Below are positions 12,505 to 24,634 of a stretch of DNA of 64,000 nucleotides, piece after piece (position 1 is the first letter of the stretch; each line of letters opens with the position of its first letter). The notes beneath the pieces are model-generated. The model was not told where the DNA came from, ran no database searches, and saw only the letters and a list, made by a program, of their open reading frames with translations. The stretch is from contig JARKIP010000188.1 in assembly GCA_029990175.1 (NCBI GenBank), positions 434,001 through 498,000 of the forward strand, given 5' to 3'. The DNA is from Petunia secreta (Eukaryota > Streptophyta > Magnoliopsida > Solanales > Solanaceae). The position numbers and the translations under genes are program-made.

Positions 12505-13440
12505 TTTGAAAGGTACACAGCCCGATGTAATAGGGTATGCAACCCGATGAAAGTAATGGCATGACATAGGGTATACAGCCCAATGAATGTTTGGCATGAT
12601 AAAGGGTATACACAACCCGTTGAGAGAGTTTGGCATGACAGAGAGTAGACAGCCCGATGTGAAAGTTTGGCATGACAAAGTGTAGACAGCCCTGATGGTA
12701 GACAACCCGTTAAAAAGTTTGGCATGATAAAGGGTAGACAACCCGTTCAGAGAGTTTGGCATAACAGAGGGTAGACAGCCTGATGCGAAAGTTTGGCATG
12801 AAAAAGGGTAGACAGCCCTAAGGGTAGACAACACGTTGAGAAGTTTGGCATTATAAAAGGTAGATAGCCTAGAGGGTAGACAGCCCGGTGAAAGGAATGG
12901 CATGACAGAGGGTAGACAGCCCGATGAAAGTTTGGCATGACAAAGGGTAGACCGCCCAGAGGGTAGACAACCCATTGAGAAAGTTTGGCATGACAAAGGG
13001 TAGACAACCCTGAGGGTAAACAGTCCATTGAGAAGTCTGGCATGATAAAAGGTAGACATCCTGAAGGGTAGACAGCCCGGTGAAAGGAATGTTATGACAG
13101 AGGGTAGACAACTCGATGAAAGTTTGGCATGATAAAGGGTGGACAGCCCTGAGGGTAGACAGCCCGTTGAGAGAGTTTGGCATGACAGAGGGTAGACAGC
13201 CCGATGTGAAAGTTTGGCATGACAAAGGGTAGACAGCCCTGAGGGTAGACAGCCCTGAGGGTAGACAGCCTGTTGAGAAGTTTGGCATGATAAAAGTTAG
13301 ACAGCCCGGTGTAAGGATTGGCATGACAAAGGGTAGACAGCTTGGAGGGTAGATAGCCCGGTGAAAGGATTGGCATGACAGCCCAGGGAAAAGAATGGCA
13401 TAGTGTGTGGTGGATAACTTGGCATAATGAAGATGTATAC
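12505..13440 (+). repeat. Tandem repeats in the 3' UTR of element F
   Basis: About 20 degenerate copies of a unit of roughly 35 bp, core GGGTAGACAGCCC then AGTTTGGCATGACA, with an extra partial unit of about 16 bp (GGGTAGACAGCCCTGA) often inserted, giving a mixed 35/51-bp rhythm. Variable tandem repeats between the coding part and the 3' LTR are known for Ogre/Tat elements. The long minus-strand ORFs here (for example 13522-12869) arise because the repeat is short of stops; they are antisense to the element and I do not call them genes. Confidence 0.85.
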
Positions 13441-14047
13441 AACCTAATATGACGAACACACATGCAGATGATGAGAAACTTTGGAAAGACGATCCAACAA
13501 ACATGAAAGTCTCTTTATGCATTTATATGCGTACTATTTTGCAAAACTCACTTTTATCACAGGACATACAATCCGGCGTTGCACTGACAAGATGATCCAA
13601 CAACAGCTCGGCGTGACGAAGTAATTATTTTCTGACGAGAAGCATTTAGCAAATGAATATCCCCCAGAGGAGAGAGGCACAAATTCCTTAACACTGAGCA
13701 CCTGAAAGCAGATTAGACAACTACATGAAAAAGGAGGGCTCAGCTCAACAGGGAAGTTCACTTTATCTTTTTCGAGATCAAGTGGAAACTATGTACATAT
13801 AAACTCCTCTTTATGGGTGTGTAGTGTGCCACATTTTCATAACTAGGATGATAATAAGCCTCTTTTCCCACGCTCGATCTATTGATGTTATCTCATCTTT
13901 GCTAGTGCCTTTGCCTCATTCTTCATTTATCTCGCCAAAAAGCAAAGCATACACGAATCCAACCTTTACATGCTTGGATAAGTTTAGTCTTGGCATCCAA
14001 AATCATGCGTCTTAAACATCTCACACAGGAAGCATGATATTGTAGAA
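13441..14047. other. 3' UTR of element F between tandem repeats and polypurine tract
   Basis: No gene seen. Single decayed repeat units persist to about 13620 (for example the GGCGTGACGAAG stretch near 13610). The rest is unremarkable. Confidence 0.45.
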
Positions 14048-14087
14048 CTACACATAGCCTGATTCTCGTGAAACCCGAGATATGTAG
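14048..14087 (+). other. Two-stem hairpin in the 3' UTR of element F
   Basis: Outer stem CTACA (14048-14052) with TGTAG (14083-14087); inner stem TCTCG (14064-14068) with CGAGA (14076-14080). The surrounding words GAACTAC, CCTGATTC and GTAGGCAACTC also occur in four copies in element C (45234, 47844, 48049, 48159), where other bases pair at the same places. Confidence 0.68.
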
Positions 14088-14228
14088 GCAACTCAGAGAC
14101 CGGGGTTCGGCCAAAAACACCCCAAAACTCCCATTTTCCCTTTTCAATCATTTTGCCTACCAAGTCGTGACAAAATTGGCTACTCTGTCAACTATCTTTG
14201 CCCGAAGATTCTTTTCATCATCTCCCGG

Positions 14229-14242
14229 CAAAGAGGGGCAGC
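14229..14242 (+). other. Polypurine tract of element F
   Basis: CAAAGAGGGGCAGC stands directly before the LTR start TGTTGATACCC. Element C has the near-identical tract TAAAGAGGGGCAGC at 45081-45094 on the minus strand, which links the two families. Confidence 0.8.
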
Positions 14243-15012
14243 TGTTGATACCCAATTTTGTCCCTCCTTTTTACATAATTGGTTATAATTTAACTTAAAA
14301 GTGCAATTAAACTGTCTGAGCAAATTTGTGTTAGAAAGCATGCATTTACGTATATTATTTCCTATTTATACATTATATATCTTAGTTGTGGTTATATTAT
14401 GTAATTTACATCATTTAGGCTATTTGTGAAACTGCGGTTATTTGTATAATTTACTACATAAAAAAGTGTTATAATTATTTGCGACTATTTATACGTATTT
14501 AATATAAGTTGAACCTAATTGTTTCATGTGTGCATTTTTTTTACTTCATACTATGTATAATATACGTACCAACATTTTTTCATTTTTACTTGTGCACCTT
14601 TAAGTTATTAATAGGCCAATTAAAATATCTCGGTCCAATTTTTATTCATCCTACTTTGTGAAATTCAAATTCTGTTAAATCTGAATTGTTACAAACCTCT
14701 GCAAATTTCCATCTGCACATACATATCTAAAAGCATTTTTCTTGTTTTTTTAAAAATCCCATTCATCTTGAATTTGGACCAAATGCCTGGCCAAATACAT
14801 AGTTACACCATATAGTCTATCCTTTAAAACCCATTCACATAAAATCATTTCAAAATGGGCATTATTAATTTCTAATCCTAAAAGATCAGTATCTATCTCC
14901 TCAAATCATTCCCAACATTGTTCAAATCCTTCAACGATTCACCAAATCAACCCTCAATCAGCCATTAATCTCTTCCATATTTTTGAGTTTTGCCCGTTGA
15001 AGCTTAGCTATT
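14243..15012 (+). repeat. 3' LTR of element F, left part
   Basis: Opens TGTTGATACCCAATTTTGTC. AT-rich, no ORF. It is interrupted at 15013 by family-1 sequence and resumes at 29499. Confidence 0.72.
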
Positions 15013-15912
15013 TGACACGACCCGGATTTCAGTTAGGCCGTGCGGGCACCCGACATCCTCCCCTAGACCCGTCGGGCGAAACCTTACCAATTAAATTAGA
15101 AAAATAAATATAACAATTCATAATTAAGGACAAGACTGAAAAAAATACGCAGACATACTAGGTTTAGGGCTATCCAGACTAGACATCTAAGAGTACAAAA
15201 GAAGACAAATACCTCCTGAAGGGAGCAAAATGTAACTGAAATAATAACCAATAAACTGGTGGCCATTCAGAATAAAAGCTGGCTCACCCTGACAGTTGAC
15301 GTCGTCTTCGCTCCTTCACAACGTGGCGAACTCCATCCTGGAGCGAACCTGCCGAAACGAAATAGATAGACAAGAAACAAACAACAAACAAGGGTGAGTC
15401 AAAGGAATCAATAAGTGGGGCAGACTAGCCACCTCAAAGAATAGGATAGCTAGCCAGGGAGAAGAGAAACAGATAAACAAAATTCTTCTTATTTAAATTA
15501 TGAAAAGGCAGAGCCAAATAATAACTAGAAACACGTATGGAATCACAAATTCATTAAAACTAGGAACGTAAGATAGCCAGAACATATAGGTATCCCGAAC
15601 ATATCAACAATCAGAAATACATCCTGTTGCGGCGTGCAACCCGATCCATATATTCATCCTGTTGCGGTGTGCAACCCGATCCTCGCAACCCAGAATACGA
15701 GCCAGAAATATATAGGCAGACTGAGATATGTCCACAATATGGTGTACATACCGCATACATAAAACACAACACAATATACACAATAGTCATTATGCGGTTC
15801 AATGAGATGGGATGAATGCGGTATGATGCAATGCAGTCACATTTGCCTGATACCTATCTCCGGCGCGGGACTCTCATCACCTACCAGGAGATTATGCAAT
15901 AATGACCCTTGA
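15013..15912 (-). repeat. Partial family-1 LTR
   Basis: In plus-strand reading it opens TGACACGACCC and follows the LTRs of elements A and B as far as one 54-bp repeat unit, then stops dead at about 15912 next to Ty1/copia sequence. It holds two 35-bp units. The left flank CTATT has no matching copy after 29498, so the original insertion has been rearranged. Confidence 0.8.
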
Positions 15913-16240
15913 GAAGTTACTTTAGTGTTATAAGTGCGCATGTAATCAACTTTGTTGCTAGTATTCTGCCTCAGCTGAAGGTCCAACTACATGTCTCTTT
16001 TATTTTCACTTTTTCAAGTAATAATATTTCCAATTCAAAGACAATACCCTGAAGTAGATGTTCAGTCTGGAGATCATTCCTGATCTACATCATACTATCA
16101 GTAATATCTGCATGATCCTTATCTTTATATGATAGACCCTGTACACATGAACCTTTGATATACATTAGGATATGAGTTAATACATTCCCACAAGGAGTTT
16201 GCGGAACAACACTAACATCAACTGAGATGTTGCATAGTAC
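15913..16240 (-). pseudogene. Ty1/copia pol scrap (end of RT / RNase H)
   Basis: On the minus strand a frame reads ILMYIKGSCVQGLSYKDKDH, typical of the segment joining copia reverse transcriptase to RNase H. Further on (15997-15957) is KRHVVGPSAEAEY, matching the conserved copia RNase H word with SSAEAEY. The middle part is out of frame or stopped. No LTR or other copia part is seen here, so this is an isolated fragment trapped at a rearrangement junction. Confidence 0.6.
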
Positions 16241-18654
16241 GTTCGAAAAAAAAAAAAATAATATAGCTTGCATCAAATCTTCCATAGGGTGTAGTGACAA
16301 GGTACTTCAAAAGCTCCCCTACTGTATCAAGCGTGAGCTAATTCTTAGTTCTCTTAGTTCCATCGAGCTGTTCTATATCGAAAGGTATATCGAAGAAGTG
16401 ATTATGGGCTGAATCATGTTAACCCATTCAAAGTTTCGTGTATCTTTGTTTTGAAAATGTAAAACTCTCTTCTCGTGATCGAGGAAGGATCAGCTTAGTC
16501 AGAATAAGCTGTGCAATGGATTATCATATTATCCAGATATATTTTATTACAAAAGTACGATATGCGTGTTATGATTTTGATCCTGTAATAAGAAGATAAT
16601 GCTCGTGGAGTAGCTTATGAAGGTTGTGTGAGTTCTCTTGTTATCTGCTTGAATATTGCTTTAGACTTAGGCTCGTTCGAGGACGAACGAGAGTTTAAGT
16701 GGAGGAGAATGAAACGACCTCGGTTAGCCGTTTCGGAAGTTAAGACTCCGATTGGAGTGCTGATAATTTTAAAATATTCGTAATGTCCATCAGGACCTGT
16801 CTGTAAAATTTGAGCTAAATCAGACCTCGTTTGGTAGGCATCGGAAGAAGGTTTCAGTTTTTATTGTTGATAATTGTTAAAAAGAGATTTTTGAGCTCGG
16901 TTTGGGAAAATGAGCTCCGATTCGAAATCTGAAAGCGCCGTTAGGTTCGTATGATTATTTGTGACTTTTGTGATTTTTTCGAAAGTCAATTTCGATGTTG
17001 TTCGGCTAGTTTCCGCAAAAATGCCAAAAGTTAAATAATTTGACCTTTTTCCTTTAAATTCGCATCTTCAGTTTCGGGAGTCCGATTTGAGATCCGTCTT
17101 CGCGAGTATGTTATATATATTTTGTATAACATACTTGAAAAATTTGGGATCATTTCGACTTCTCTAGGATTCCATTTTAATTTTAATCGTCGTCGCGAAT
17201 TTATAGAAAAAAATTGAAATTAGCAATGTCGGTCATGCTAAAGGATTTAATCCCTTAGCATCAGCAAACTACAAGATACGCAGAAACATCACAACAAAAC
17301 ACAGAGAAAGGAAAAATTAGAAAAGAGAGAGGAAAAAAGGGAAAAAGGAGTGGAAAAATAGTGGAATTTCTACCCCAAATCTTCAGGTAATGATGTTAAC
17401 TCATTATCTTAGCTTATTACGTGTGTTTGAATATATTTTTACGGTAAAAATAGGGATATTAGACATCGCCCTAATGACATAAATTGATAGTTTAAAGGGT
17501 CAATTGGACCCCGATGATGAAATGATTATATATTCGTACTCAGTAAGTTATGGACAACATATAAATATAATTTATTTAGGGTTTGGCTAAAACATAAGGA
17601 ATGAAGCCTTTAGCTTTATTTGATATAATTTTTCTGCTTATTGAATAGAAAGAGATCGTTTGGCAGTTAATCCAAAGGAAAAAGCAGTGGTTGCGTAAAG
17701 CTTTGGAATACGGTAAGTGATTATATCCATTTCTTTGGAGGCACCTGGCCTCGTGGATTTTCTACACGTGTTCTTTACGTGTGTAGCTGCCGATAGGCGT
17801 ACTCATTATGCCTTAGCTTTGAATTTACGTTGTATATTATATGTTATGTCCTGTTGCTGGTATTGCATTGAGTATTTGAGCATTGTACTCTGGCTATCAT
17901 TACTGCATATACTTCCCGGTAATCGATGAGAGTCCCGAGCCGGTGAAGGGTCATTACTGCATATACTTCCCGGTAGTCGATGAGAGTCCCCCGCCGGTGA
18001 AAGATCATTATTGTATCTATCTCCTGGTAGACGATGAGAGTCCCGCGCCGGAGATAGGTTTCGGGCACATGTGACCCCATTGCATCATGATACATCATTG
18101 CATATCTTTATATGCATTTTATTTTAGCTGTATAGATTTATTTCATTAATTATCTGTGAATGATTTATCTGGTTGACTACTATGGCTTCTGTTTCCCTGA
18201 CTAGCGTATCTATTTTTTGAGGTTTCTAGTTTGTTCACACTTATTGAGTCCTCATGACTCACCCCCTATTTGTTCTTGTGTTTTCTTCTCGTTCGGCAGA
18301 TTTTGCACCAGGACCCAGCCAGTCGCGCAGTGATTGAGGAGTAGTACGTTCTCAACTGTCTATAGTGAGCCATCCTATTCATTGCGGCCACCAACTTCAG
18401 ATATTACAGTTTTCCTTACTTTTGTTCCCTTCGGGAGGTGTGTATATCTTTTGGCCTTCTTAGATGTCTGATCTGGAAATCTTTAAAACTGTGTTTTCTG
18501 GGTAGTTATTTGTATTGTTCAGACAGCTTGTATATTTGTCTATCCTTGGGAGTTATCTTATGTTGTTAAAGTTTGGTTCATTTTCATTCAAGGTAATTCT
18601 TCACAATTTATATCGATTCAGTCAACAGGGTTAGGCCGAAATCAGATTTTATTG
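16241..18654 (+). mobile_element. 3' end of a plus-strand family-1 element: interior tail, polypurine tract and LTR
   Basis: From about 16335 the sequence is the reverse complement of the interior tail of element A (around 6250-6430). AAGTGGAGGAGAA at 16697-16709 is the polypurine tract and TGAAACGACC at 16710 opens the LTR. The LTR carries three 54-bp units (17897-18057) in inverted orientation relative to elements A and B and ends in divergent sequence at about 18640-18654, where the LTR of element B begins. The 5' part is absent. Confidence 0.78.
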
Positions 18655-21635
18655 CCCGAAATCTGGTTAGGCCGTGCGGGCCTCCCGACATCCTCCCCTA
18701 GACCCATCGGGCGAACCCTTACCAATTAAATTAGGAAAATAAATATAAGTCAATTCATAAATAAGAACAAGTCTTAGAAAAAGCATAGACATATTGATAC
18801 CTGTAAGCTATACAAACGAAATTACAGTTGACTACCCAACATACTAGGTTTAGGGCTATCCAGACTAGACATCTAAGAGTACAAAAAAAAGACAGATACC
18901 TCCTGAAGGGAGCAAAATGCTGCTGAAATAATAAACAATAAACTGGTGGCCATCCGGAATACAAGCTGGCTCACCCTGACAGCTGAAGTCGTCTTCGCTC
19001 CTGAACAACGTGGCGAACTCAATCCTGGAGCAAACCTGCCGAAACGAAATAGATAGACAAGAAACAAACAACAAACAAGGGTGAGTCAAAAGGACTCAAT
19101 AAGTGGGACAGACTAGCCACCTCAAAGAATAGGATAGCTAGCCAGGGAGAAAAGAAACAGATAGATCAGATTCCTCTTATTTAAATTATGAAAAGGCAGA
19201 GCTAGATAATAACTAGAAACACATATGGAATCACAAACTCATTAACAACCAGGAACGTAAGATAGCCAGAACATATAGGTTTCACGAACATATCAACAAT
19301 AATAAATACATCATACTGTCGCGGTGTTCAACCCAATCCATATATCTATACGGTTGCGGCGTGCAACCCGATCCATATATGTACACCGTTGCGGCGTGAA
19401 ACCCGATCCATATATTTAAACCGTTGCGGCGTGCAACCCGATCCATATATTTATGTCATTGCGACGTGCAACCCGATCCATATATTTATACCGTTGCGGT
19501 GTGCAACCCGATCCATATATTTATGCCGTTGCGGCATGCAACTCGATCACTGCAACCCAAAATACGAGCTAGAAATATATAGGCAAACTGAGATATGTCC
19601 ACGACATAGCATACATACCGCATACAGAAAACACAACACAATACACCTACTAGTCAGTATGTGGTGCAATGAAATGGGATGAATGCGGTACGATGCATTG
19701 CAGTTACATATGAATGAGATGGGGTAAATGCGGTACGATGCAATGCAGTCACATATGAATGAGATGGGATGAATGAGGTATGATGCAATGCAGTCACATA
19801 TTCCTAATACCTATCTCCGACGCGGGACTCTCATCGTCTACTAGGAGATATATGCAATAATGATCCTTCACCGGCTCGGGACTCTCATCGAAGTATATGC
19901 AATGATGACCCTTCACCGGCTCGGAACTCTCATCGATTACTGGGAGTATATGCAATGATGCCCAACACCGGCTCGAGACTCTCATCGATTACCGGGAAGT
20001 ATATGCAATGATGACCCTTCACCAGCTCGGGACTCTCATTGATTACCGGGAAGTATATGCAATGATGATCCTTCACCGGCTCGGGACTCTCATCGATTAC
20101 CGGAAAGTATATGCAATAATGACCCTTCACCGGCGCGGGACTCTCATCGCCAACCAGGAAGTATATGCAATAATGACCCTTCACCAGCACGGGACTCTAA
20201 TCGCCAACTGGGAAATATATACCATAATGACCCTTCACCGGTGCAGGACTCCCATCACCTACCAGGAAATATATGCAATAATGACCCTTCACCAGTGCGG
20301 GACTCTCATCGCCAACCGGGAAGTATATGCAATGCTAAAAACCTGAGTGCAATGCTCATATGCTCAATGCGACACCAACAATAGGGCATAACATATAATA
20401 TACAATGTAAATTCAGAGCTAAGGCGTAATGAGTACGCCTATCGGTAGCTATACACGTAAGGAACACGTGGTAGAATATCCACAAGGCCAAGGTTTTTCA
20501 AAGAAATGGATGCAAACACTTACCTTGTTACAAAGTTTGCACAGTTACTCAACAACCGCTTTATCCTTTGGATTCACTGCCAAAGATCTTGCTGTATTCA
20601 ATAAGCAGAAAACCATATCAATTAAGGCTAAAGCCTTCATTCCACACATCTTAGGGGAATCCGGTTAGGAACCTGTTACTCTATTCGCATACGCAATACG
20701 CAGGCCAGGCCTATGTACAAGGTTTAAGGTCACATAACCAAATCTTAAATAAATTACATTTATATGTTGCCCATAACTTACTGAGTGCGAATATATAATT
20801 AATTCCATTATCGGGGTCCAATTGACCCTTTAAACTATCAGTTAAACTTATTAAAACGATGTCTAATATTCCAATTTTACCAATAAAATATATTCAAAAC
20901 ATACGTAATAAAATCAAATAATATATTAAGATCTTTACCTGAATGTTTCGGGGTGAAAATTCTATCTTTTCTTCGACTCTTTTCTCATTTTATGGTATTT
21001 TCCCTTTACATTTTTCACTGCCTCGTTCTGTTCTCACGTTTCTGTTGCATTTGCTTCAAAATGAAGCTTAAGGGATTTATAATCCCTCAAAACCGCCTAA
21101 CTTTTCCCTTCTATCTTTCATTTGTCTTTTCCTTTTCATTTTATTTTCTTTTCGTGATGAAAATTAAAACGGTACCCTACGATATTCGAAATAATTCCAA
21201 CTTTTGCATACAAGTTATACAAAATATATGTATTATACTCGCTAAGGCGGATCTCAAATCGGGTTCCCGAAACTCAAGATGCGAATTTAAATGGAAAAAA
21301 TTCAAATTATTTAACTTTCGGTATTTTAGCGGAAAACTAGCCGAACAACCTCAAAATTCGCTTTCGAAAAATCAAAAAAGTCACAAATAATCATACAAAC
21401 CTAATGGCGCTTTCAGATTTCAAATCGGAGCTCGTTCGCCAAAACCGAGCTCGAAAATCTCTTTTTAATATTTATCGATAATAAAAACTGAAACCTTCTT
21501 CCGATGCCTACCAAACGAGATCTGATTTAGCTCAAATTTTACTGGTATGTCTCAATGGACTTTACGAATATTTTAAAATTATCGGCACGCCAATCGGAGT
21601 CCTAACTTTCGAAACGACTAACCTAGGTCGTTTCA
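18655..21635 (-). repeat. 3' LTR of element B
   Basis: 2981 bp, longer than A's LTRs mainly through repeat expansion: seven 35-bp units (19312-19555) and ten 54-bp units (19812-20335). Confidence 0.85.
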
Positions 21636-21648
21636 TTCTCCTCCACTT
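21636..21648 (-). other. Polypurine tract of element B
   Basis: AAGTGGAGGAGAA on the minus strand, directly before the LTR start TGAAACGACC; identical to that of element A. Confidence 0.85.
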
Positions 21649-22999
21649 AAACTCTCGTTCATCCTCGAACGAGCTTAAGTCTAAAGAAAAATTCGCACAA
21701 ATAACAAAAGAACTTGCACGACCTGCATAAGCTACTCCACAGACATTATCTCATGATTACAGAATCAGAATTATAACACACACATCGAACTCTTGGAAAT
21801 AAACATATCTTGATAATATCATAACGCCATTGCTCAGCTTATTCTGACTAAGCCGATCTTTACTCGATCACGAGAGAAGAGCTCTACATTTCTGAAATAA
21901 AGATACACGAAACTCTGGATGGATTAACATGATTCTGCCGGTGAATCACCTCGTCGATATACTTTTCAATATAGAACAAGTCGATGAAACCAAGAATTAG
22001 CTTACGCTTCAGCAACACCTTAGAGATTTAATATTATGATTCAGTATCAATTGGAGGAAGACTCCTCCACTTAGAGCATAAACTCATACAACTAATTTGA
22101 ATAGAAATAGTCATCCTCGCACAACCTGCTGGATTAAGGAAGACTTAGCTAAATAGAGAACGCGGCTCAGACCCGAGCTACCAAATTACTCTCTCGAGTT
22201 GCCAAACAGCTGCAACTCTCAAGTTCACAACTCCATACATTTTCTACAAGCACCACCGCCTAATAGATCAAAGGTCAAATGATGCCTCTCATTATCCTTA
22301 ATAGCCTTGAAAAACAACAATGTGCTTACCCGGCTACCTAGACACGCACTCTGGCTCAACATAGGGAACATCACGAGTGGCTACTAACTGCCCAAGCACA
22401 CTAGTGTCGGAAGAAGATGAGATGGCAATAAACTGAGGCTAGAAATAATTTGATCTTTAGGAAGCTCATCTTCTTATTTATTTGGCTACCAGAGCTAGAC
22501 TACTTACGAGTCAGGCTAATCGAAGAATTGCAATTGAAGAAATAGACATTAAATGTATGTCAATTTAACCTTCCTATAAAAAAAACTCAGACTATTTACC
22601 AGAAAACCCTTTTATAACCGAGACAAGCTCATAGAATAACATGACTCTACTAGCGCCTCGAACCATGAGGAGATACATAGATCGAGTTTTACTAACTAAT
22701 CACTTTACACTGGAAGAAACAATGACACTTTCTGATGGTGATGAATAAGAATCCCATCATCCTACAGACAATGAGGCGCAACAAGATGCCAATCAAAAAA
22801 TACCAATACCCACTCACATATCTCTTACATTTAAATCAGATAAACTAGTAGGGTCATCATAAATTCCAGGAAAAAATCATATCAGAAGCTCGCCCCTCTA
22901 CCGCAACTTATTCTTAAAAGAAACAATATCCAAGTAAACATGATATGACAAACCATTTCCAGATCTATCGGAAGAATCATATCTTACTCACATTTAAGA

Positions 23000-24470
23000 G
23001 AAGAAGAAATCCCAGGGTCTACTATATCGGATACCTCAGCATCCTGCCAGACTGGCAGTTCATAAAACTGCCTCTGCGGCTGAACTAAGCCACTACAATG
23101 ATAACTACCTTCAGAAGAATAACTGCCACCACGCTCTCAACGTTTACTAGATCGTGGCATTTCTTTTGCTGATTGAGATTTAAATGAAATCCCCTGCGAC
23201 TAGCAGGTGCCTGATGACGAGAGAAAGGAGGACTGCCTACTTACCGGAGTAAGGAAAAACTTCCCAAAGGATAACCAGACTCACAACAATGATAACCCCT
23301 TTTCGCTGAAAAATGGAAGCTGGAAAGATTGTTGATAGTTGTAAAGAGAAAGCTGAGTCTTAATCTTGATGAACTACTCGAGCACTCTAAGAATTACGCT
23401 CTACAAGCTGAGGTAACCTAGCAGGTGACCTCCCAATATAATCAGAACTCTTACCTCCAAATAAGGTACCATAGTGCCCACCAGGGCCGTGAGATCTCTT
23501 GTTCCCCCCACTCTAACTTATGGTATGCCTCATACCTCTGAGAAATATTAACAACAACATCAACTGAAATCTCGGCCTCAATCTCTCGAGCCATCTGGGA
23601 TATCAAGGAAGGAGAAAGGTCATCAATAAATCTTTGAATCTCTAGAAAGGCTCATGGACTAGTTCTAATGCGTATTCAGCCATTCTATAAAATTTAATCT
23701 CATATTCTGAAACACCAACAGGCTAACCGACAGGCTACCCTGTCCAATCCACTCAAACTGGCAACACTTTTCATCTCGCTCGCTACTCGAAAGGAATTTT
23801 TTCCACGAATCTAGAAGAAAAATCAAACCAAGTTAGCTAATAAGAGAGCAGTCCACCAATCCAGGGCTGGCCCTTGAAACTGGAAAGAAGAATAATCAAC
23901 ACCATGCCGCTCGATATAATCAAGAGCCTGAAGGATATGTTGACGTCATTTTATTGTAAAAAAAAACTTACACAAGGATTATCTAATGCATTGCTTGAGA
24001 ATATCGGAAGGTTCAACCGCGTAAAATAATGCAGGGCACTCGGACCGAACTGTTACCTCGGCTCTAACCAGCTAGAATAATTGGTGGAGCGACACATACT
24101 GCCTCTGGAACATAATTACTAGGGTAACATCAGGAACTGGAACAAGAACTCTCTAAGTCCGAACATCTGCATATGCGGCGGCCTGATAAGCTACCTAGCA
24201 AATAATATGTTCTTGCGGCATCTGTGTCGCCAAAATTCTTGTAAAAGCATCGTAGAGAGCCAAGGGAACCACAAGGCCCTGCTCCCTTGCCCATCGCGAG
24301 CTCGTACGGCTGGGACCTTCGTAACTAGATCGTCAACACGTTCAAAACTCTCGAGGCTTTGTCAGTGCTAGCCCCAAGCTGGATTGCTTCGCCTAGAACT
24401 CATATTGTTTGCTGATATATCGCACGAGGATTCATGATTAAAACGAAGGAATTAACGAAAACACTTTTGC
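23000..24470 (-). pseudogene. Decayed gag of element B
   Basis: Homologous to the gag remnant of element A over its length but more broken; no ORF of note survives. The zinc-knuckle region (about 23315-23280, minus strand) reads GYHCCESGY, so one more Cys position is disturbed than in A. No protease, RT or integrase follows. Confidence 0.58.
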
Positions 24471-24620
24471 ATCCTAGACCAACGCACGATCAGGAAAGAA
24501 GGAAGTGAAACTTCCTAAATGCCATTATAGCCTCTCGTAGATAAGTACGGACGTCCACGTACCCATCAACAAGACTCTCTCTACTAGACACTGTCTTAGT
24601 CTGGATAGACTCTAAACCGG

Positions 24621-24632
24621 GCTCTGATACCA
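24621..24632 (-). other. Primer binding site of element B
   Basis: TGGTATCAGAGC on the minus strand, two bases past the LTR end; the standard plant initiator-Met tRNA primer site. Confidence 0.87.
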
Positions 24633-24634
24633 AC

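Noticed and set aside
12496..13522. Long minus-strand ORFs (up to 217 codons) rich in LSTLCHAKL-type repeats
   Set aside because: They follow the tandem repeats of element F, are antisense to the element, overlap in several frames and match no family.
19812..20335. CRISPR-like appearance of the regular 54-bp arrays
   Set aside because: Units are contiguous with no unique spacers, lie in plant LTRs and vary like a minisatellite.
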